A DNA stretch of 41,828 nucleotides from Clostridia bacterium (GTDB lineage: Bacteria > Bacillota > Clostridia > Christensenellales > Borkfalkiaceae). The stretch's first letter is position 1. Each line of letters begins with the position of its first letter. The stretch lies in the NCBI GenBank assembly GCA_017886575.1, contig JAGHJP010000016.1:1-41828 (forward strand), read 5' to 3'. Shown here in pieces: positions 26,117 through 32,782 of this stretch. The notes beneath the pieces were generated by a model. That model did not search any database, was not told the DNA's origin, and was given only the letters and a program-made list of their open reading frames with translations. The position numbers and the translations under genes were made by a program.

Positions 26117-27539
26117 GTCGTTCCCTCCCGAGCCTGCGGATGCGCCGCTCTTTGTCCCGCTGTATCTCGCTCAGGGCGGGCTTTTCCGCCCTGCCGCGCG
26201 GGCGGGACATGAGATAATAGCGCATTTCGTCGAGCGCATGGTCGTCCCGCTTTTTCGGCGCGTCCCCTTCCCCCCAGAAATACCCCTTAATCTCCCGTAT
26301 CAGATTGACGCATCCCCTGAATATATAGATGTTCGGCAATCCGTTTTTGCGGTTCAGGTAACTTTTGACCCGCTGGATGCCCGAAAACAGGTCCTTGTCC
26401 ACGTTGGGGTTGACCAGGATCCCCCGCTCGTAGAAGAGTTCGCTGACGCTCTTGACGGAAGCGAGCGTGCGCTGGTTGGCGGCGCTGTCGATGAGCGCTT
26501 CGATCCGCCCCTTGCCGTCCGTGTGCCAGCCGAGTTTTTTGCATATCTCCCTGATCTTTTCCGCGTGGTAGTCCACGTCCTTGCCCGCCTGATAATATTC
26601 GTACACGACGTACACGTTGTCGTCGAAATCGACGGCGTACCAATGCGCGGAGAGCGGGTTGTGCAGCCCGGGGTCGATGGAGATATTGTCCTGCCAGGCG
26701 GGCGGTACGGGAAAGGGGTCGATGACGTGGACGTTCTCGTCGAATTCGGGGTAGACCAGCCCCTCGCCCGCGGCGAACCTGCCGTAGCGGCGGGATTGCA
26801 GCGCCGTTTCGTCCAGACTGCTTTCGAGCAGGGCGATCTCCTTGGGGGAGAGGTAGGGATTGTCCGCCCACTCCATGAACTCATACCACACTTCGGGGTC
26901 GCCGTGCTTGTTGAGATAGATCTCGTCATATAAGAACGTGATGCCCTTGAGGGGAGTCATCGTGCCGAAAATGTCCCCCCGCCTGTCCATGACGCGCATG
27001 CGGCACTCCTCGTAGATGTCCCTGGGCGGCTCTTCGTCGAACCAGACGAAGTCGAGCGAACTGCCCTGGAATTTTTCCCTGCCCTGGTCGCAGCTCTTGA
27101 ACCCGATGAACGAACTGCCGCCCAGCGCGTTTTTGACCCGTATGAAGTCGATGACCCCGCTTTCGGGAGAATCCCTTCTGCCCGAGAGCATGACGATCTC
27201 CTCGATCCAGTCGGGGCGGAGGTAATGCAGTATCTTTTTCTGCGCCACGTCCCGCTGCACCTGCTGGGAGAGGGACACCACCCAGCCCGCGACGTTTTTG
27301 CGGTTCTTGCGGTAGGGATGGATGCCGCGCGCCATGTAGACGCACTCCGCCGCGCCGCACTCCGTCTTGCCCGAGCGGTTGCCGCCGAACACCCAGCGGT
27401 TGCGTTTTTTGCATTTGTGAAAGGCGATCTGCTTTTTGTGTTTTTTCCTGCCCGTGTTGTAGGCGGCGAGCGCGTCGCTCTGCCTCCGCTTTGCCTGTTC
27501 CCGCTCGATGGCGGTGATTTTTTCGATGATTTCTTTCAT
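26109..27539 (-). CDS. terL: Phage terminase large subunit
   Basis: This 476-aa packaging motor keeps all catalytic features. The ATPase domain has Walker A GGNRSGKTE at 52-60, Walker B DFVWFDEE at 163-170, and the coupling motif GTMTPLKG at 192-199. The RNase H-like nuclease has acidic residues in SIDPG (D289), LIDSAAN (D351) and DDHALDE (D432/D433, D437). Length is normal. It would dock on the portal, pump DNA and cut it; the family resembles P22-type headful packagers, but the cutting mode cannot be read. The ribosome site is weak (GGACG). The upstream gene on this strand is separated by an oppositely transcribed gene. Confidence 0.93.
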   Translation of the reverse strand: MKEIIEKITAIEREQAKRRQSDALAAYNTGRKKHKKQIAFHKCKKRNRWVFGGNRSGKTECGAAECVYMARGIHPYRKNRKNVAGWVVSLSQQVQRDVAQKKILHYLRPDWIEEIVMLSGRRDSPESGVIDFIRVKNALGGSSFIGFKSCDQGREKFQGSSLDFVWFDEEPPRDIYEECRMRVMDRRGDIFGTMTPLKGITFLYDEIYLNKHGDPEVWYEFMEWADNPYLSPKEIALLESSLDETALQSRRYGRFAAGEGLVYPEFDENVHVIDPFPVPPAWQDNISIDPGLHNPLSAHWYAVDFDDNVYVVYEYYQAGKDVDYHAEKIREICKKLGWHTDGKGRIEALIDSAANQRTLASVKSVSELFYERGILVNPNVDKDLFSGIQRVKSYLNRKNGLPNIYIFRGCVNLIREIKGYFWGEGDAPKKRDDHALDEMRYYLMSRPRGRAEKPALSEIQRDKERRIRRLGRERHG

Positions 27540-27580
27540 GATTCGTCCGTATCTGCCCTTTTCCTACGCCTGCCGCCCGC

Positions 27581-27586
27581 TATACT
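27581..27586 (+). promoter_or_regulatory. -10 element ten bases before the SH3-like/TM gene
   Basis: TATACT lies ten bases before the ATG at 27597, leaving room for only a 4-base leader and no ribosome site. No clear -35 box stands 16-18 bases upstream, so the call is tentative. Confidence 0.4.
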
Positions 27587-27596
27587 TACCTTTACT

Positions 27597-28304
27597 ATGA
27601 GAAAAATTTTTGTATCGTTTGCCTGCCTGCTGTGCCTGCATATATGCCTCGCCTGCGCCGCCCCGCGCCCCGCGCTGACCGCCGCCGCGGAAGAAGAGAG
27701 CTATGCCTGCGCCCTCTCTTACGACGTGTATCTCTACGAAGCGGAGGACGAAACGAGCGGGCTGTTCTGCATCCCCTATACATATTACGTCAAGATCCTC
27801 TCGGCGGGAACGGAGTACTGCTACGTGCAATATTCCACCGATTCGCCCCCCTATGCCGCCGTGTACGGCTACTGCCGGACGGACGAACTGCACTTCGTGG
27901 ACTTCGTGCCCGAACGCCCCTTCCTGTACTATCCCCTGGACGTGACCTATTCCCTGGCGGGCGGCGCGGCGTTCCCCGCGGGGGACGACGTCTTTTCCAC
28001 CGTCACGCTGACGTACGCCTATTACGGAGACTATACGGTCGGTTCCGCCACCTATTGGTACGTGGCGCACGAAGGAACGCAGGGATACCTGCCCAAAACC
28101 GCCGACATATCCTATGACCTGAACACCGATTTTGAGGCATCCATGCCCGAAAACAACGAACAAAACGTAGGCAGCGGCGACATGCCCGTGGCGCAGATCG
28201 TCCTCGGCGTGACGCTCGGGATATTGGCGGTCGGCGTGACGTATTACCTGCTGCGCCCCCGCCGCCCCCGCCCGCAAAAGGCGGAGAGCGATTTTGACGC
28301 CTGA
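27597..28304 (+). CDS. Secreted single-TM protein with SH3-like region, inside the phage cassette
   Basis: This 235-aa protein has an N-terminal signal peptide (about 1-30, rich in Leu, Cys and Ala), a Tyr-rich extracellular beta region, a membrane segment at about 198-219, and a basic C-terminus RPRRPRPQK that would be cytosolic. Residues 42-100 (VYLYEAEDETSG...YYVKILSAGTEYCYVQYS...VYGYCRTDELHFVDF) resemble a bacterial SH3-type domain. A second similar unit may lie at about 112-175. It runs opposite to the cassette genes and has its own -10-like box. The layout echoes the end of the 840-aa protein at 29107. No enzyme motif. It could be a cargo gene that modifies the host surface. Confidence 0.72.
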   Translation: MRKIFVSFACLLCLHICLACAAPRPALTAAAEEESYACALSYDVYLYEAEDETSGLFCIPYTYYVKILSAGTEYCYVQYSTDSPPYAAVYGYCRTDELHFVDFVPERPFLYYPLDVTYSLAGGAAFPAGDDVFSTVTLTYAYYGDYTVGSATYWYVAHEGTQGYLPKTADISYDLNTDFEASMPENNEQNVGSGDMPVAQIVLGVTLGILAVGVTYYLLRPRRPRPQKAESDFDA

Positions 28305-28310
28305 ACCGTT

Positions 28311-28895
28311 TTATACGGGCATGGATACTTCCTCTTCCCCCTTTTCCGTATTTTTATCCGTGCGGAAAAACGGGCTGTTTTTGTATTTGCCCAAGAGATA
28401 GGAATCCCGCCCCGCGCGCACCTTTTCATACACCCGCATCGCCCAGTCCATCTGCGAAAAGTTGTCCAGGAACCACTTTTCGTCCATGCCGCGGCGATGG
28501 AGCGCGGCGGAAAACTTTTGCAGGACGCGGTGCTGGCGGCGGTAAAAGGTGCGCAGGGACATGCGGAACGCCTCCCGCTCGTATACCCGCATGTACCGCT
28601 TGCGGCGGAAATAGCGGTATTCGAGCACGAACCGATCCTCTTGCGGAAACGCGCCGAGCAGCCCGTCCAGCTCCGCCTTGGTCTGCAGAAGAAAGGCAGA
28701 CTGAAAATCGGACAGCAGGAGCCGTTCGACCAATGCCTCCGCACTCTCCCGCCGTCGGTACGACAGGACCGCCTGCGTGCGCAGGCTGGTGTCCAGAGCC
28801 GCGGACATCTTGTCCAGGTGCGGATACAGATATAACAGCGTCTTTTCGTATGCCCCGCCTTCCCTCTTTTCCTCTTCCTTCCTCTCTTTTGCCAT
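28311..28895 (-). CDS. ArpU/sigma-like phage late regulator
   Basis: This 194-aa protein starts MAKERKEEE at 28895, where GGAG is 6 bases away; an ATG at 28907 would add four residues but has GGGAG touching it. The central part LDKMSAALDTSLRTQAVLSYRRRESAEAL is a charged helix. Residues 90-145, with FVLEYRYFRRKRYMRVYEREAFRMSLRTFYRRQHRVLQKFSAAL, form a sigma region 4-like helix-turn-helix as in ArpU/DUF1492-type proteins, which often stand upstream of terminase genes. It would activate the structural genes. A conserved-looking C-terminal extension (about 150-194) is unassigned. Its own upstream region has clustered inverted repeats. Confidence 0.7.
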   Translation of the reverse strand: MAKERKEEEKREGGAYEKTLLYLYPHLDKMSAALDTSLRTQAVLSYRRRESAEALVERLLLSDFQSAFLLQTKAELDGLLGAFPQEDRFVLEYRYFRRKRYMRVYEREAFRMSLRTFYRRQHRVLQKFSAALHRRGMDEKWFLDNFSQMDWAMRVYEKVRAGRDSYLLGKYKNSPFFRTDKNTEKGEEEVSMPV

Positions 28896-28978
28896 CTTTT
28901 TCTCCATCTCCCTTCGTCTGTCCTTTCATGGATTTTTTTTGAAAAATAAACATTTGTTCGTCTTTCGCTACTATCTTA

Positions 28979-29013
28979 CCACTAAAAAGTGGCATACGGG
29001 TGCCACTTATGCC
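28979..29013. promoter_or_regulatory. Cluster of inverted repeats between the regulator and propeller genes (operator-like)
   Basis: CCACT (28979-28983) pairs with AGTGG (28988-28992). The longer AAGTGGCA (28987-28994) pairs with TGCCACTT (29001-29008). GGCATA (28991-28996) pairs with TATGCC (29008-29013). So one half-site pattern, AGTGGCA, recurs three times in alternate orientations in the 199-base divergent region. An operator for a dimeric regulator, perhaps that of the cassette, is the simplest reading. Confidence 0.55.
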
Positions 29014-29068
29014 AAAAAATTTCAAAAATTCCAAAAAAAGTTTTCGGGAAAAATGGTTGCCGCAACGC

Positions 29069-29097
29069 TTGTAATTTGGCGCGTTATATGGTATAAT
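29069..29097 (+). promoter_or_regulatory. Promoter of the 840-aa propeller/SH3-like gene
   Basis: TTGTAA (29069-29074), 17 bases, TATAAT (29092-29097). The predicted start is about 29104, three bases before the ATG; the only ribosome-site-like bases (GGGAG, 29100-29104) would not be transcribed. The mRNA appears leaderless. Confidence 0.65.
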
Positions 29098-29106
29098 ACG
29101 GGAGAT

Positions 29107-31629
29107 ATGAAGAGGCTTTTATCGGGAGCATTGACAATTTTATGCGCGGGCGCGCTCTGCGCGGGCATATGCGCGGAAGGGACTGCCGGACAAACGGCAG
29201 CCGCGGACGAAGGGACGGGCGCGGCCGTCACGCTGACGGACGAAGATCTGGAACTGCTCGTCCCCGCAAGCTACGAACAATACCTGTCCCTGGTCGAGGC
29301 GGACAGCGTTTCCGTTGCGGGCGGATACATTGCCGCGGCGGACGGGAGCGACGTGTACGTATATGACGGTACGGAATACCGCCGCTACGAGCATACCGCC
29401 GAAGTGGTGCAATTGGAACTGAACGCCGCGCACGTCCTCTATTTCCTGGACGAGAGCGGCAACCTGTACACCGTCGACTGCACGGCGGAGGCGCTGACGG
29501 CGGAGATATACCACAATTTGTCCTGCAGTTCCTTCACGTTGGCGGACGACACCGTTTACTATGCCCGCAGCGTGACGGGGCGGACCAACATCTACGACGA
29601 GCGGTACCCCGATGACCCCGTCGACCAGCTTTCGGCCGCCGTGACGACCGTTCCCTCCATGGCCTACGCAAACGGGCGGCTGTACTACACGGACGGACGG
29701 TATTTCAACATCCGCGACGTCGAAAACGACGTTGCTTTGGGCCCGCACGTACTGGAGAGCGACGTCTACGACATCGCCGTGGCGGGCAGCGTCCTCTATT
29801 ACACGGACATGGAGAACCTCTACGCCTACGACATCGCCGCGGACGCCCTGCGCGCCACCTATCGGACGGAAGGCACGAATTACGGCGCGCTCTGCACGGA
29901 CGGCGGCTATCTGTACGTTGCGGGTTCCACCGCGCGGGGGGCGAAGATCTGCCGCTTCGACGCCTCGCGGGAGGAATTCACCGATTATGAGATCGGCGCC
30001 GCCTCGGCGAGCGCCAACCGCCTGCTTTCGGCGAAACAGAGCATCGTGGCGGGCGAATACCTGGTCACGGCGGACGAAAACCGCCTGCAGCTCTACAATT
30101 ATGCGGAAGAGTCTTTCGCGGCGTTCTCCTGCGATCTCACCCCCCTCTTCCTCGCCTCGAACGGGGAAACCATCCTCGTCGCCAACGAGTCGGTCGCCTG
30201 CCTCTACGATTTCGCGGGCAGGAAAGTATCGGACGACATGACGGGATTCGTCGGTAGCGTTGCGGGCGTTGCGGCGGCCAAGGGCGGGGATTACTTCCTG
30301 GTGACCGAAAACCTGTCCTTCTACCGCATCGACGCGGAAGATCTCACGCGCGAGGGGCCGGTCACGAAATCCAACACCTCCCGCGCGAGCGCGCTTTGCG
30401 CGGATATATACGGCGACCTGTACGTCCTGTACAGCGATAATACGGTCTGCCGCTACACGGCCGCGGAATTCATGGCGGCAAGCGCGGCCGGCGCGACGGT
30501 ACACACCTTTCAAAGCGCGGTCACCGATATTGCCGTCGATTTCGACGGAAACGTGTACGGGCTGTCGGACAACACCCTTCTTTGCAGCGACGGCGCGCGC
30601 TATTTCCTCGACGCGGGGGACTGCGTGTTCGGCGCCGCTGCCGCGCCGGTCGATTTTGCATTCGGCTATGAAACGGGCACGGTGTACTTCGTGTACGACG
30701 ACTACATTCTGTCCACCGAGGCGACGGGCCTGCCCCACCTCGGCGCGCTGGAGACGGGCGACGCCTACCGGACGCTCTTCGAGGAGAGCGCGGACGCGGA
30801 CGACGTGGTGCCCGTCGTCACTTTGGACGAAAGCGCCGTGCTTTTGGAATTTGCCCTGGACGGACTGACCGCCGACGCCGAATACTTCCCCTATCTCGGC
30901 TATGCGCGGGAGCAGGCGGGCGTGCGCGCCCTGGTGCTCGGCGAAATATCCGTGCACGGCGCGGACTACTATATGGTGACGGTGTTCGACCCCGCCGCGC
31001 GGAGTTACACGGCAGGGCTGGTGTTGCAGACGGCCTGCACCGTCATCGACGAGAGCGAATACACCTCGATACCCGGCAACTTCACGGACGGCATCGGCTA
31101 CCTCACCAACGACGTGTATCTCTACAAGTACCCCTATCTCACCGAACGGCTGGCGCCGACGCGGCTGCAAAAGAACACCGTGGTGACCGTGCTCAGAGAA
31201 CTGTCGCTCGGCGACGTGCTGATGGACTACGACTATTACTTCGTGTCTTATTCGGACGGGGAGCGGACGCTGTACGGCTACATCCCCGAGAATTTCGTGC
31301 GCGATTTCCGCGGCGTGACGGACGGAAACGACGTCGTCCGCTACATGACGCTGCATTCCGGCGAGGACGTTACGGCGGTGTCGGCGGACAACCGCCCGAT
31401 CACTTTGGAGGCGGGCAAAGACTATGCGGTGGCGGTGTACACGACAGAGGATGAGAACACCGTGCTCATTGCCTATGAAACGGACGGCACGACCTACTAT
31501 GCGACGGTCGCCGCCGACAGTTTCCGCGAAGGCTCTTCCGACGGGTTGCGCTACTTCCTCGTCGTCCTGCTGCTGATCCTGGACGTCATCCTGGTGGTCA
31601 ACTATATCGTGCTCCGCAAAAAAGAATGA
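29107..31629 (+). CDS. Large secreted beta-propeller/SH3-like protein with C-terminal membrane anchor
   Basis: This 840-aa protein starts at 29107. Residues 1-28 are a signal peptide (MKRLLSGALTILCAGALCAG, cleavage near Ala-Glu). Many short strand-turn units with Tyr and Asp follow (YVYDGTEYRRY, LYFLDESGNLYTVD, LYYTDGRYFNIRDV, LYAYDIAADALRATY, YLYVAGSTARGAKICRF), which read as one or two beta-propellers over about 50-640. Residues 665-735 look SH3-like (DVYLYKYPYLTERLAPTRL...YYFVSYSDGERTLYGYIPE). A membrane helix at 815-836 and a short basic tail follow. It should face outside, anchored at the C-terminus. No enzymatic motif. The 27597 gene has a similar end. Possible roles: surface sensor, adhesin or receptor. 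Confidence 0.72.
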   Translation: MKRLLSGALTILCAGALCAGICAEGTAGQTAAADEGTGAAVTLTDEDLELLVPASYEQYLSLVEADSVSVAGGYIAAADGSDVYVYDGTEYRRYEHTAEVVQLELNAAHVLYFLDESGNLYTVDCTAEALTAEIYHNLSCSSFTLADDTVYYARSVTGRTNIYDERYPDDPVDQLSAAVTTVPSMAYANGRLYYTDGRYFNIRDVENDVALGPHVLESDVYDIAVAGSVLYYTDMENLYAYDIAADALRATYRTEGTNYGALCTDGGYLYVAGSTARGAKICRFDASREEFTDYEIGAASASANRLLSAKQSIVAGEYLVTADENRLQLYNYAEESFAAFSCDLTPLFLASNGETILVANESVACLYDFAGRKVSDDMTGFVGSVAGVAAAKGGDYFLVTENLSFYRIDAEDLTREGPVTKSNTSRASALCADIYGDLYVLYSDNTVCRYTAAEFMAASAAGATVHTFQSAVTDIAVDFDGNVYGLSDNTLLCSDGARYFLDAGDCVFGAAAAPVDFAFGYETGTVYFVYDDYILSTEATGLPHLGALETGDAYRTLFEESADADDVVPVVTLDESAVLLEFALDGLTADAEYFPYLGYAREQAGVRALVLGEISVHGADYYMVTVFDPAARSYTAGLVLQTACTVIDESEYTSIPGNFTDGIGYLTNDVYLYKYPYLTERLAPTRLQKNTVVTVLRELSLGDVLMDYDYYFVSYSDGERTLYGYIPENFVRDFRGVTDGNDVVRYMTLHSGEDVTAVSADNRPITLEAGKDYAVAVYTTEDENTVLIAYETDGTTYYATVAADSFREGSSDGLRYFLVVLLLILDVILVVNYIVLRKKE

Positions 31630-31673
31630 CGGCATGCCTGAAAACAAATGAAAACAGGAAAAATATTGCAACG

Positions 31674-31708
31674 AAACAGGCCGCGGGCATGCCCGCGGCC
31701 TGTTTTTT
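31674..31708 (+). terminator. Terminator after the propeller gene, built on a 32-base perfect palindrome
   Basis: AAACAGGCCGCGGGCA and its exact complement TGCCCGCGGCCTGTTT (31674-31705) are followed by T residues to 31708. It is the only place where the recurring CATGCCCGCG motif appears as back-to-back inverted copies, apart from a shorter one near 36363. Confidence 0.88.
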
Positions 31709-31779
31709 ATGTTTTTCCCGTGCGCTGCATACTTTTTTGCGTTTTGACCGCAAAAGCGTTTCCCCTTCGGCGCTTTTTG

Positions 31780-31788
31780 TGCTATACT
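31780..31788 (+). promoter_or_regulatory. Extended -10 promoter of the amidohydrolase gene
   Basis: TGCTATACT (31780-31788) is an extended -10 box about 55 bases before the ATG. No good -35 hexamer is at the right distance; a TTGACC lies too far upstream (33 bases). Confidence 0.5.
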
Positions 31789-31843
31789 GTAAGGGAATAT
31801 ACTCCCGCCCTGTGCGGGAAGCGCAAAAAGCGAGGCAAACGGT

Positions 31844-32686
31844 ATGATCATCGACTTTCACACGCACACGTTCCCCGACAAGATCGCGGCGGCGACCATC
31901 GAACTTTTGAAACAGAAGAGCCGCACCGAAAATTTTTCGGACGGCACGACGGACGGGCTGAGCCGCCGCCTCAAAGAAAACGGCGTCGACCTCGCCGTCG
32001 TCCTGCCCGTGGTGACCAACCCCCTGAAAACGGCAAAGATCAACGATGCTGCCGCGCTCGTCAACGAGCGCACGCGGGAAACGCGGGTGTTCTCCTTCGG
32101 CGGCATACACCCCGACACGCCCGACTACAAGGCCGAACTCAGGCGCATCGCTTCGCTCGGACTGAAGGGCGTCAAACTGCACCCCGCCTACCAACGGGTG
32201 CCCCTCGACGACATCCGCTATGAACGCATCGCGGGATATGCGGACGAATTGGGGCTGATCGTCAGCGTACACGGCGGCGTGGACATCGGCATTGCGGGGG
32301 ATTGGAGCACGCCCGCGCGGGCGCGGAAACTGCTGGACGACGTGAAGCCGCACAAACTCGTCATGGCACACATGGGCGGCTGGCTGCTGTGGGAGGACGT
32401 AAAAAAATACCTCTGCGGGCAGGACGTCTACCTCGACACCTCCTTCTCCTGCGGCAGTTTCGGCTACCGGGACGACGTGCCGCCTGCCGAGCGCATGCAG
32501 CCACTCTCGGAAGAGGAGTTCACAAACATCATCCGCCTGCACGGGGCGGACAAGGTGCTCTTCGGCACGGACAGCCCGTGGAGCGACCACGCCGAACAGC
32601 TTGCCCTCATCCGCCGCCAGCCCCTGTCCGAAGAGGAGAAATCGAAAATTTTGGGCGAAAACGCAAAAAAATTACTGCAATTATAA
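31844..32686 (+). CDS. TIM-barrel amidohydrolase (Amidohydro_2 family)
   Basis: This 280-aa protein has the metal-dependent hydrolase signature. IIDFHTHTF gives H6 and H8. GVKLHP lies at 109-114, with K111 near the metal site. VHGG has H143, MAHMGG has H176, and FGTDSPW has D243. Family members are decarboxylases or hydrolases of small carboxylates and lactones; the substrate is unknown. GAGG precedes the ATG. It runs in the same direction as the iorAB operon and ends 97 bases before it, but that operon has its own promoter, so a functional link is only possible. Confidence 0.85.
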   Translation: MIIDFHTHTFPDKIAAATIELLKQKSRTENFSDGTTDGLSRRLKENGVDLAVVLPVVTNPLKTAKINDAAALVNERTRETRVFSFGGIHPDTPDYKAELRRIASLGLKGVKLHPAYQRVPLDDIRYERIAGYADELGLIVSVHGGVDIGIAGDWSTPARARKLLDDVKPHKLVMAHMGGWLLWEDVKKYLCGQDVYLDTSFSCGSFGYRDDVPPAERMQPLSEEEFTNIIRLHGADKVLFGTDSPWSDHAEQLALIRRQPLSEEEKSKILGENAKKLLQL

Positions 32687-32696
32687 AAATTGGGTA

Positions 32697-32725
32697 TTTA
32701 CAAAACGGACTTTTTATACTATAAT
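32697..32725 (+). promoter_or_regulatory. Promoter of the iorAB-CoA ligase operon
   Basis: TTTACA (32697-32702), 17 bases, TATAAT (32720-32725). The -10 and spacer end (TTTTTATACTATAAT) are identical to the promoter near 41691, so both may be of the same strength class. The leader is about 50 bases. Confidence 0.88.
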
Positions 32726-32782
32726 GGATAAGATAGCATTTATCGTCTTTCATTACCGACAAGAAGAAAGGAGAAAAAGAGA

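Larger units (their letters stand above)
19577..28907 (-). mobile_element. Compact phage head and DNA-packaging cassette (domesticated prophage, GTA-like or remnant)
   Basis: The order on the minus strand is regulator, large terminase, 91-aa protein, portal, scaffold, major capsid protein, connector-like protein, propeller-like protein and 166-aa protein. This follows podovirus P22-type head modules. All frames are open, adjacent starts overlap or have good ribosome sites, and catalytic residues of the terminase are intact. No integrase, repressor, replication gene, tail, lysin or holin is seen, and I find no att-like direct repeats at the borders. Base and codon style match the flanking genes. 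One opposite-strand gene (27597-28304) interrupts it. It could be a decayed prophage, a satellite or a gene-transfer-agent-like system. Confidence 0.8.

Noticed and set aside
19511..29068. Search for att sites or an integrase bordering the capsid cassette
   Set aside because: No recombinase gene and no matching direct repeats of useful length were seen near either border, and no tRNA gene that could serve as target.
29140..31851. A 903-codon minus-strand open frame antisense to the propeller gene
   Set aside because: Its composition (Val/His/Arg runs) is that of a shadow; the plus-strand frame has signal peptide, repeats, membrane anchor, promoter and terminator.
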